DNA of 41,149 nucleotides from contig JAAMPI010000331.1 of assembly GCA_013054445.1 (NCBI GenBank), forward strand, positions 1,855 to 43,003. Reading direction: 5' to 3'. Each line of letters starts with the position of its first letter. Position 1 is the stretch's first letter. A program made the position numbers and the translations under genes. The notes beneath the pieces were generated by a model, which was not told where the DNA came from, did no database searches, and saw nothing but the letters and a program-made list of their open reading frames with translations. Origin of the DNA: Cudoniella acicularis. Lineage: Eukaryota; Ascomycota; Leotiomycetes; Helotiales; Helotiaceae. Of the stretch, positions 10,790-20,414 are shown piece after piece.

Positions 10790-11544
10790 GTGCTTGTTCG
10801 ATATTAGCCTTGTTATAAGCCTCGCTAGAATTCACTTTTGAATGCTAACTGGATGTATAGTGTGAGGGTCTGATAAGATATTGATGTAATAAGTTAATAT
10901 AGTCCTCTTTTAGAATAAAATATCAATGGGTTTGTAGATCTTACCTGTTGTGGCTGTTGTGGTTATTACTGAAGGAAGAAGACAGGACGAAGAATTATCG
11001 AGGCTGAGGTTTGAATTACGCGCGAGGCGGAGCTAGTCCTGATTGGGGAAGGCTCCCGAAGGCGAGTTCCTCAAGTGCGAATTAGGTCACGTCACGTGGA
11101 GGCAAGTCTTTGCCACACGTGCCGTATATGACTAATTAACATCACTGATTGCTAGTAATCGTATAACATCCGTGATAACATAGACAAAACCTTGACTCGT
11201 ATTAGATAGCACGGAAAAAGTAAAACGTATATGCCTAAATGAGATCACGTGGAGTTAAAGGATATGAATCATGTGACCTGATACTAGTACCTTCTAGGCT
11301 TAGACCAGGATAACCCGAAGTAGTCAAACGTTGACTGAGAAAGCGGCACATACCGATTAGGCGGCAACGAGCCATGGCAGGGTATGGTAACAGCTCTGGG
11401 GTTAGAGCATGTGAACGTTGACTCGCGAGCTTTATTCGATAATGGTAGGGACCTTGGGGTAAACAATTTCTGGGCAGCCTATCATTCAAGCACGCTGACC
11501 GAGGTTAGGTTCCGTCCGCACTCCTCACACTGCTGCTCCTTCAC
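10790..11544. other. Intergenic, no supported gene
   Basis: Normal composition with several CACGTG-type palindromes (for example near 11095 and 11117). The open frames on the minus strand are low in coding signal and were not recognised. Nothing else seen. Confidence 0.4.
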
Positions 11545-12053
11545 TGCAGTGATCTAGGACGGCTGTGCTGGGCGAGAAGTCTCTTTCAGCCAGGTTGTCC
11601 GACTCATTGCAAGCATTGGCCATGTGGAGAAGATTATCGACTTCACCCTCAAGCCGATAGAGCAACATTCGTTCCTCTTGACTGGCTTTAGCCGGCATAC
11701 CTCATCCCGGCCCACGTTCGGTGGCACGACTTTGTCAACTACTACGGAGGCAGGCCGTGACCACATCAATGCTACGCGTACCCAACCCAAGGAGGGTAGA
11801 GCCGTTAATGCCGGGGCTCTTGCATCGCGAAGGAGCAAGCCATCAATCAGCGATTCCGAGTCTAGCAGCGACGATGACGGATGTTCGAGTGAGGACGAGC
11901 AGGGCCGTTCGAGCGAGCAAGCTGGACGAGCAGCGCTTGCTGGCATACAAGAATGAGGGCAAGCCTTGAGACTGGGTCTTCGGCAAGTTCCTAGGTAGGA
12001 CTCGGCCTGCAATACGCACGCGCTGGAACATGGTCCGACCCAGAGGCGAGTAG
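11545..12053 (+). pseudogene. Myb/SANT-like DNA-binding protein, truncated
   Basis: The frame reads REVSFSQVVRLIASIGHVEK and IIDFTLKPIEQHSFLLTGFS, then a Ser/Asp/Glu-rich linker (SDSESSSDDDGCSSEDEQG). After a one-frame shift near 11920 it continues as KLDEQRLLAYKNEGKP, a TGA at 11967-11969 where Trp is expected, then DWVFGKFLGRT.PAIRTRWNMVRPRGE to a stop at 12051-12053. The last part has the three spaced Trp or aromatic positions of a fungal Myb-like helix-turn-helix, so the ancestral protein probably bound DNA. No start codon is convincing and the front is missing. Lesions: one frameshift and one nonsense change of G-to-A type. Confidence 0.75.
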
Positions 12054-12198
12054 GCTTCCTCCCGTAGGTGGACAGGCGGCAGCTCAAGCTCTCTGCCAAC
12101 ATACTTTTAAGTACACATTCAAATAGGCTCAACTAATTTTTGTGGAAGATACTGTACATCACTCGTCTAAAAGAATGAATTGAGCTACTATCTAATTG

Positions 12199-13977
12199 CT
12201 ATCCCTTTCTCGCCTTTCCTCGTGTTAGTTTTGACTGCTGTCTCTTGGATATTCCCTGGGTCGCCGCTGAGACCATGGATATCGGATTGCCTGCAACCTT
12301 CCGCTTCGGCCTTGATCTGGCTATAGTCTTCAGTGAATCCGTAGAAGCAATCCCGGTCGAGTCTTTAATTTTGCTAGGTTTTGGCGGCTGTATCCGTTTG
12401 CTTCTGCGAGGAGGCACGCTAGCAGTCTGGGGGGGTTTTTCAGCAATATCTGGGCCAGATAATAATGGTGCGTCACCGGAGGACACGTCATGAGAGGCGT
12501 TCGGCCGTCGCCGAGGTCCAGGCCTTTTCTTTCCGGTGGCTTTTGACACCTTTGATGGATGGACTGGACCAAGAGATATGCTTGCCGCTGGCTGTCCATT
12601 TGGTCGTGACGTTTGCCCCGTCATAGGACGGAGAACCCGTTTACCTGTTTTGGGGCGAGGTGAATTCGATGTAGAGGGAGAGCACTCGGCGTCGCTATTC
12701 TCTAGTCTGGCAGAATCAACGTCTGCAGGTGGTCCTTGCTGAGACGTACTCATGATGCCAGATGTTTGGTGATGATTTGACGCAATAGGAGAAGGGGACC
12801 CAAAAATTCGTCTGGGAAGAGCTTCTCCCGCTTCATGGCTGCCGTTCACAAGCGGGTTCGCTGGAATAGGCGCGGGATCGTCGGCAGCCTCCTCCTCAAG
12901 AGGCTCTTCATGCTTCCACAACATCCCAGGCAGCATACCCCATCTTCCGTTCCAAATCCCTCGCTTTGTCCAGGTGTTCTTGACATTTTCGTACGCCCTC
13001 GTGTTGATGTCGGCAGCGTCAGCACCTCCCCAATTGGCGGATTCGTCTTGGATTAGCTCACGCTCCTTCGATATCTGATAGATGAACTGATGATACGGAC
13101 GTGAGGCCTCACGTTCCCGCTTCTGTACAACTCGTCGCTCCGCAATCCGCCGCTTCTCGTCATCGCTCGTCGGCCGTCTCGGTTTCGGCTGTCTCGGTTT
13201 CGGCTGCGGCGGCTTCTGAGGCATACCAAAAATACTGAAGGATGGAGGCGGGGACTCTGTTTCTGTGTCCGTCTCTGATTCAGATCCCAGCTCTAGTAGT
13301 TCTTCATGCTTCCACCGCCCAATATTCCTATACCGCCCAGCAGCCATTTCATCCCACTCGTCCTTCCAGATGCCTTGCTCGACCCAGCGCTTCTTGACCG
13401 TTTCAATAGCCTGTTTCTCTTCGGTGCCCCCGATAGGTATTTTACTCATCTAATTTGTGCGCGGATCTGTATACCAAATCCGCCTCTTCTCTTCATTTCT
13501 CTGGGCTTTGAGTTGATTCAGGGGGAGTGAGGCCGATCGCTCCTCTATAAGCTGCCGTCGTCACTGGAATCTTTGCTCCTGCTGCTCCCTACGTCGCTGT
13601 TCGTCGCTGGGAGGCTCAGGACTCGCAGATCGAGTTGTCGTGCCCGATGGGTTCGAGGTATATGGTGGTGGAGAATGGCTAAACCGTATTCTTGAGTGAT
13701 CGAGTCCTAACGGATCCACCTCCAACCCGTCTAGAGCTTTATGAATCCTTGCCAACCCATCCCCTCGAAGAGCGTCGGTAAACCCAGCTATGGGTGTGTT
13801 AATTTTGACGGTACAGGTGAGGTCGCGATATGGAGGGAGGGTCTGCGTGAATGAAAGATGTGTCGGTGAAGAGAAGGTAAACACTAGCTTTGGTTGATGA
13901 AAGTCTGAAGATTGTGATAGGAGGTTGTTTTCAAGAAAGGACAATATGAAGGATGAAATCGCCGATTCCATTAACAC
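12199..13977 (-). pseudogene. Protein with duplicated GIW/WKHEE motif, two nonsense changes
   Basis: A single minus-strand frame spans 592 codons from ATG 13977 to TAG 12199, interrupted only by TGA at 13561-13563 and TAG at 13450-13452. The text between the two stops still reads as coding (RRQLIEERSASLPLNQLKAQ, NEEKRRIWYTDPRTN), so they look like CGA-to-TGA and CAG-to-TAG changes in one gene. After the second stop 416 codons stay open, with an ATG right behind it. Two related motifs follow: KKRWVEQGIWKDEWDEM..GRWKHEELLE and KNTWTKRGIWNGRWGMLPG.LWKHEEPLE. The rest is basic, Pro/Ser-rich and ends KRQQSKLTRGKARKG, suggesting a nuclear protein. Residual translation from 13449 is possible. It is divergent from the FHA-kinase gene across a 379-base shared upstream region. 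Function unknown. Confidence 0.7.
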
Positions 13978-14356
13978 TGCGTTAAGCGTAAGATGAGGTC
14001 GCAGTAGTAGGCGGGTGGTGGCGTGTTGGAATCTATTTTAGCATTAGCGCTTTGGCTCAGAATGCCGCCGGCCCTCGACCCCAGGATCGCCACACCCCCG
14101 TTGACAGTCTACCCAGATTATTGGCTGCGGACATTTGATTACAACTAACAATCCTCGAACGACCGACCATGAAACGCCTCGTTCATATACTCAGTTCGCT
14201 CGTGACTATAAGACAGATGGCTGGGACTGCACCAAGAAAATCTATTTTGCCTTATGCTTGTCTTCTTCACGTCTGTACAGTATACTTTTAGTCCTCTTCT
14301 AACTTTCATCCATTCGCCTTCTCTCATTTCAGCATTTGCTCTATCCTCTGCTCAAT

Positions 14357-16025
14357 ATGCCTCGTCCTGAACGTCACCCTCTTGCCTTGTTTTCCCTTAA
14401 ACCCCATAACCCCCGAGCCTACGGCGTCGTCGCTCATCCAAGCAACAGCTACCTCGTCTCAATATTGCCCGACGCCGACGCCAACAGTGTACTTGTTCTC
14501 GACGTCGGTTTCAACATCCGCTCACAGTCGCGCAATACTCTTGCAACACTTGGGCGTAATGGTACCGACATCATAGTGGATGGATCCAGCATCGGAAGAG
14601 TGCAGTGCTCCTTCGAGATCGACCTGGATTCCAGAGTCGTTATGCTCTACGACAGGTCGAACGCTCAAACGACTCAAGTCTCTGGTGACAATGCCACGCC
14701 GTTCGAGCATGGACGTCTTCGTCGAGTTGTCGTGCAAGACGGGTTCAATACTATAATCGGAATGGGCGGTGGAGGGTGTGACCTTGTTCAGTTCGAGTTG
14801 ATATGGCATCAAGGTCCTATTGACACGGTGGAGAAGGTCAAGAGCCAAGAAGGCATGCCTTGCGGCGCAGAGGAGAATCCACGCTTCGCTCGAACCGTGG
14901 ATGAGGCGCCAACCGTCTTACCATCTCAAAGGGTGACGAGAATCCACACGCCAGGAGAGCGGAAGCTGAGGATGAGATACGAGAAAGTGGGACCTCCGCT
15001 CGGATCGGGGCAGTTTGGGATCGTATACAAATGCATCGACGCAGACTCAGGGAAGTTTATGGCTGTCAAAATATTGAAACGGCCTTCGGGAAAATCACAA
15101 GAAGACTGAAGAGAAGAATTGCATTATACACTAAAGCGTGAAGTGGAAACTCTTTCTGATATCAGCTACGTGAGTTAAGACTTCTACAATCCTCTGATAC
15201 TTATAAACTAATATAAAATGCTAGCCACACATCGTTGATTATATCGCGTCACAAGGCTGGATTGGACAAGACGTGGAGATATTTATGGGTCTAAAAGAAG
15301 GGACCTTGGAGTCATTGGTCGAGAGTGGTGGCGGCCTTCCTACGCCTGTTGCGGACTCCGTCTTCCCGCAAATGCTTTAAGCACTTGACTGTCTTGCATA
15401 CAACGGCATCGTTCATCGAGATGTGAAGCCAGAGAATATTCTCTACGTGTCGCAACCGGGCGGTCAATATCAATTCCAGCTCGGAGATTTTGGTCTCTGT
15501 AACCGCGTTATAGATGTCGTAACCTTTACCGGTAGCCGTATGTATATGGCCCCTGAGATGTTCCGAAAAGGGGGTCAGACGTCCAAGTTAGATATTTGGT
15601 CACTCTTCGTCACGATGTTGTGGACGTTGGATGCAGGAGGGTTTCGTCAGAGGTCGAATCAGTTTGAGTCCGTTGAGGATGTCCAAGAGGCGGTTTTACA
15701 TGCAGCCTCAAATGTCGACTCTGTTTCGAAGATTCAGGAGATGGCAGCCGTCAACCCGAAAGAGCGTGCTTCTGCGGCACAGATGCTTGTCAAGTACTAT
15801 AATGGAATTGGGCTTATCACTCCACGGAATCAGGTCCCAGCGCTCATCAGCAGTCCTTCCCCCGCAATCACCGCCGCCAGAGCTCCGCCCCCAGCTTCCC
15901 CCCTGACAACTCGGACTACACAAACTAGACCGAGACGCTTCCAAAAGAATAGGAATATATTTGCAGCTGCGCAACAAGCCCCTCGCCGGTTACAAGGTCT
16001 CCGCCTCAAACCAGACAAGAGCTGA
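14357..16025 (+). pseudogene. FHA-domain Ser/Thr protein kinase, two nonsense changes
   Basis: FHA-kinases couple phosphothreonine recognition to kinase signalling. From ATG 14357 the FHA-like part spans about residues 40-140 (TLGRNGTDIIVDGSSIGRVQ then CSFEI). The kinase domain starts near residue 213: YEKVGPPLGSGQFGIVYKC, catalytic Lys in MAVKIL, HRDVKPEN, DFGLCN and APEMF are all present. A 55-base intron fits 15170-15224 (GTGAGT...CTAG, in phase). Stops at TGA 15107-15109 (Trp fits) and TAA 15378-15380 (Gln fits) disable it. Without them the product would be about 537 residues, ending in a Pro/Arg-rich tail. Both lesions are C-to-T or G-to-A. Core motifs are intact, so inactivation looks recent. 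Confidence 0.85.
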
Positions 16026-16550
16026 ATTTTGATACCTCTGTCGTAACAGGGATTAAACACTCGACAGCTGGGTGGGCACAGCGCAAGGTAGATACCATCT
16101 CCTACAAATCCGAAGAGGCGGATAGAAATTCTTAACCAGAAGTTTGCAAGCATCAAAGATGACGACTAAACGAAGCCATGATTTGATGAACTATGTAAAG
16201 GTATTATTGCGAGATCCCCAAGACGAAAATCGTGCCTGAGTCGAAAATCGCCTTCTACACGAGGTTTTCAGCCGAGATTTTCAGGTTTTGGAGAGATGGG
16301 ACTACAGCTCTTAAGCGTCCAATGAGTCACCAGCAACTGAACTTCTGCCTCACCACTTCCCGAAATATCGGTGAGCGGTTTGGGATCGCGGGGAACGGGA
16401 GTTTGGAGATGAGAGGCCTGCTGGCAAATATTGGATTTTCGCGACACGCAATAAACCGGTTTAGATAATGGACCAAATCACGTGACTCTATGTAATATTT
16501 TCCCACCACAAACATCCTTCCCTCTAGAGTCTAAAGAACGATGTTCTAGT
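16026..16550. other. Kinase 3' flank and transition to the RIP block
   Basis: No recognised gene. Base composition is normal to about 16530, then TG and CA become rare and the sequence turns AT-rich. A 78-codon open frame at 16232-16468 has no recognisable content. Confidence 0.5.
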
Positions 16551-17420
16551 ACTTCTTACTCTAAACTCGTTTGAGTCAATAGATGGCCAAGTTCTGGCTA
16601 AATAGACGGCCTCAGATGATAGCCGGAGTATATATTAACGAATTGTCAAGGATATACGGGGTCCTTAAACAACAGAGCAGCTCTTCTTGGCCTTAGCGGC
16701 TTTAATACGTTATTAACGTCTTCTTCCTTTTATTCTAAACGTTACTAATTAGCGAATCAGAAATTCATACCTAGAAGACTTCGATACTATTTTAAACGGC
16801 GAATAGCTTAGTAATAAACGAATAGTCTTTAAGTATATAGTATTTTTAATCTTAAGAGTATTTTAGACAGTTCGTAATAAAGAAAAGATATGTCTATTTC
16901 TCGCCGCTGTCCTTAATAAAGATCTACCTCTTCTAGATCCTTCTTACTAATTTTTAGATTAATATTTAAAGTATAGAATAATAGAGGCGTTATCTTATAA
17001 AGCTTCTTTTAAAGTAGAAAGCTACGAGTTTAACGAGGAGGTAGGGACGACAAGAGAGATAAATATAGATAATTAAGTAATAATCTTATTAGACTAGATT
17101 ACTCGATAGAAGAATCGGGTCTTTCGTATTAGATTAGAACATTTTTCTTAAAATTCTTAAGATAGCTTTAGTAGTTATATTATTAAAGGACATTTAACTC
17201 GTAATTCTCTATAAATAAAATCCTTTTCTACTTGATTATTGTTTAACGACTTTTCCTTACTATCTAAGGCCTTTTCTCTCGTTAGCTAAACTTTAATATG
17301 TTTTAATAAGGTTATTTTAAATAAAAGAAACTAATATAAATACTAATAAAAAGTTTAAAAAGAATAGTAATAATATATCCGGCTTAAATAATATATACTA
17401 TTATTAAATAAATATATATA

Positions 17421-17575
17421 TATAGCGATATAGCTATCTAGAAAGTGGCTAATACGCTAGTTAGGGGTACCGGTCGCTTAGACAGTATATACTATATAAC
17501 TAGTAATATAGGATTAATAGGTTAGGATAAAGAAGTTAACCCGGGGGTTCGACTCGCCTCTTTTCTCTAATTCTT
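17421..17575 (+). repeat. Possible tRNA-derived SINE or relic tRNA-like unit
   Basis: The stretch has a TAGC...GG-like box A near 17429-17442, a good box B (GGGTTCGACTC at about 17546-17556) and a run of T after it (about 17560) that would stop RNA polymerase III. The distance between boxes is longer than in a simple tRNA, which suggests a SINE, or an intron. RIP has altered the stems, so no cloverleaf can be shown. AT-rich DNA surrounds it. Low confidence. Confidence 0.3.
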
Positions 17576-18788
17576 TATTTTAGGAATTTTCTACGACCTT
17601 ATTTATATATTCTTATATCTTATATTATAAATATCGATATAGTCCGGCTATATTCTTAATATATAGCGATATTAAAAGATATAGAGCCCGCTTATAAAAT
17701 CAGTATAGATATTAGATTAAACCTTTATTATAAATTATAAGGTTTTTCTTATATCTCGCTATTAGATTTCTTTATTAGAAGCCTTAAAAAAGCGGGGCGA
17801 ATATCTAGAGAACCGTACTAACGGTCGTGTCTATCGAACCTTAAACGAACCGTACCTTTAAGAGTACGTATACTTCTTATACTAGCTAGACTAGTAATCT
17901 AAGCTATATCGGAACCCTATACCTTCTTTACTACGACTATTATAATATCTTCTTTTTCTAAAAGATAAATATAACTAAGGCCTTTTATAGACGGCTTATA
18001 ACTACTTTATTATAGTTATATATATATAATACCGATACTAGAAAACTTAATAGGTCTTACGATAATTCTTTTATTAACCGAATATTATAGATATTTACTT
18101 TTTAGAATTCGACGTACGTATTTAATATATTCGGCTTTCTTTAAGAACCCGAAATAGAATTCGTACGCTATACTCTTAACGAGTTTTTATTAGGCGCTAC
18201 GGCTTCCCTAGCTTAAAACTATCTAGTTTTCTCTTAAATTATCTAACGAAACCTTTTAAATCCTAGAAAAACTAGTATCTTTTAGATCTTTTACGCGTTA
18301 TTAGACACCGGTAAAGTCCGAATTAGCTAGAGATATTTATTAACCTTTTTTTTTAAAAATATTAAAAAGCTTTTAAAGAGGTTCGAAAAAGAAGAGAGAT
18401 TCGATAAAGTATATTTAGTTAGCCTTAAACAGAAAAAAGAAAATATTATCGTAGAAAAATAGCTTTTTAAAATTAAGACTATCTAAATTTTCGAAGAAGT
18501 TAAGCGAAAGTTCGAGCTTTTTCGATTTTATAATTGTTTAATATATCTCGCCTTTATTAAATAAAAGCGTATTAAGACATTTATAAAGAATAAGCTTCTT
18601 AATAATATAGATTTACGACCTTTATAGCTAAATTATAATAACGTTAATAAGATTTAATATCTATACGTATTAGATATTTATATTAATATTTTATTAAATT
18701 ATTTTTTATTTAATTAATAGTATACGTAGAATAGCTAATAGACTCTTTTATATCGAGAGGTAATCTATAATACTAAAACTCTAAATAC

Positions 18789-19034
18789 TGTTATAGCTCT
18801 ATAAAGGCACGAGGGCCCTAACGTCACGTAGAGACGTATTTATAAGAAGGTGTTATATTCACGAAGAAACTAAGCTAAGGAGAGAAGAAGAGAGGTGGCC
18901 CCCGAAGGGGCCTTATATACAGGAGGTGAGTCTAGCACGGACTAGGACACGTGACAAGGGGGACGCGTCGGGGGACGCGTCAGATAAGGGGGACGCGTCA
19001 AGTAAGGGGGACGCGTCAAACTAGGTCTATAACA
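18789..19034 (-). repeat. Solo LTR with 5-base target duplication
   Basis: The 246-base unit starts TGTTATAG and ends CTATAACA, perfect 8-base inverted ends of TG..CA type. It is flanked on both sides by AATAC (18784-18788 and 19035-19039). Inside, TG and CA remain, so it arrived after the surrounding DNA was mutated or escaped RIP. On the minus strand it has a TATA-like GTATATAAGG followed by a pyrimidine-rich run, as an LTR promoter would. No internal region is present, consistent with LTR-LTR recombination. Confidence 0.8.
18955..19020. repeat. Short tandem repeat GGGGGACGCGTC
   Basis: Four copies of GGGGGACGCGTC occur within the solo LTR, separated by short CAGATAA or CAAGTAA-like spacers. 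In the minus-strand LTR they would lie upstream of the TATA box, so they may be promoter elements of the retrotransposon. Confidence 0.8.
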
Positions 19035-20030
19035 AATACGGTACGAACTAAATTCTATATTAAATTAATAACTATCTTTTATCTTATAAGCGTATAATAT
19101 TTAGAAGCACTTACGGATCGATATTCCGAATTCGGTAACGGCTTCGGCTAGGCCGCTCCCGAGTACGCTTTAGCCCTAGCTCTTTACTTATAATAACGAG
19201 ACTTATATAGCGAGAATAAGATAAGAGATAGAGGTATAACGTTATATAGTTACGTAGTATAAGATATTACGTAAGCCGTTAGTTTAATTATTAATTAAAG
19301 TATTAAATAGATCTAAGAAAAATATTATCTATTTAAGAATAAAGTTAAGTACGCCGCTTTATAAAGGATAACTATATAGCTATATAGGTAATAATAATAA
19401 TAATAATCACGAGTTTTTATATTATTATTCTAAAATACTAAACAGATAAATATAATAATATATTATATAACTTATCGCGTAATAGTCGTAATAAGAGAAC
19501 GGATACCTCGTTCTATAAGCCTCTTATATATTATAGCGCTAATAGAATCTATAAAAGTAATCTTATATTTATCTTAGTCGAGAAACGGTCCGAGAGTTTA
19601 AAGATCTCTCCGGACGCCTCTTATACTATTAATAATTTAGAATTATATTATCTTAGAAATCTAAATCTAATATTAAAAATAAGTAAAATAGGTTTATAAG
19701 CGCTTCTTTTATATATAAACCGAGTAAAAAGTAGTTTTAGAAATGCTTTTTCTATATACGAATCGGGGAAAAGTAGTTAAATCGCCGATCCCGTTCTCTT
19801 TTCGGCGATAGCGATAAGCGAGCGAGATAAGGGGATAAAACTACCTAACCTAATAATTATTATTCTTTAAATACGAAAAACGTTTAGAATTAGATATTTA
19901 ACTACGAAAATAATATAATATATCTAAGTACGACGGTTTAGGCTACTAAATTCGACAGGTTTAGTCGCTGTTTTACGTAGCTTTAACTACTCGCTAAACG
20001 CTATACCGTAACTCACGTGCCTCGGTTCGC

Positions 20031-20414
20031 TTAAAAGCGCGCCCCCCCCTAAAAAATGCTAGTTGTCATCCTTAATCACCCCGACCTACTAAAGTATACC
20101 TAAAACCCTTAATCTAGGAACCAGAAACGGCTCCCTATTAGTCATGGCAGGCCTTCTCTGTCTCTACCTCGAGGGCTCTCGGGGCTATATAAGTTCTCGT
20201 AGTCCCCGCCTACCCTCTACCTCTTATAACTACCACCGAATCTCGTTCGAGCTCTCTTTTCTATACTACTCCCTCCTGCCTCTCCCCCTCCCTCCGTCCT
20301 CCTTGTCTCGCTCTCGGCGGCGGGCGTCCTCGCTACTATTAATACCTCCTAGGTCCGATTCTCTCGAAAATAATTTATTACCTCTGTCTCCCCTTTAGAG
20401 CCTCTATCGTGATC
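20031..20414 (+). promoter_or_regulatory. Less-mutated leader upstream of the recombinase
   Basis: A C-run (GCGCCCCCCCCC near 20040) is followed by DNA that keeps TG and CA. Then come a TATATAAG at 20186-20193 and a long CT-rich tract up to ATG 20415. This arrangement looks like the promoter and 5' leader of the recombinase gene that follows. The 84-codon open frame across it is low-complexity and probably not coding. Confidence 0.45.

Larger units (their letters stand above)
16551..20030. repeat. RIP-mutated repeat block, family not identified
   Basis: AT-rich DNA with very few CA or TG and many TA steps, while CG remains. No open frame of length. Translations with stops ignored give scattered coding-like text (for example plus strand about 18470-18700, which faintly recalls the RNase H entrance of a Gypsy element), but I cannot name a family. 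A possible SINE and a clear solo LTR inside are listed separately. Confidence 0.75.

Noticed and set aside
11554..12132. 192-codon minus-strand open frame
   Set aside because: Shadow of the Myb-like pseudogene on the plus strand, whose translated text matches a known domain pattern.
16232..16468. 78-codon open frame behind the kinase gene
   Set aside because: No recognisable content and no relation to the kinase C-terminus; probably chance.
20144..20398. 84-codon open frame rich in Ser, Leu and Pro
   Set aside because: It covers the TATA box and CT-rich leader of the recombinase gene; low-complexity translation without protein features.
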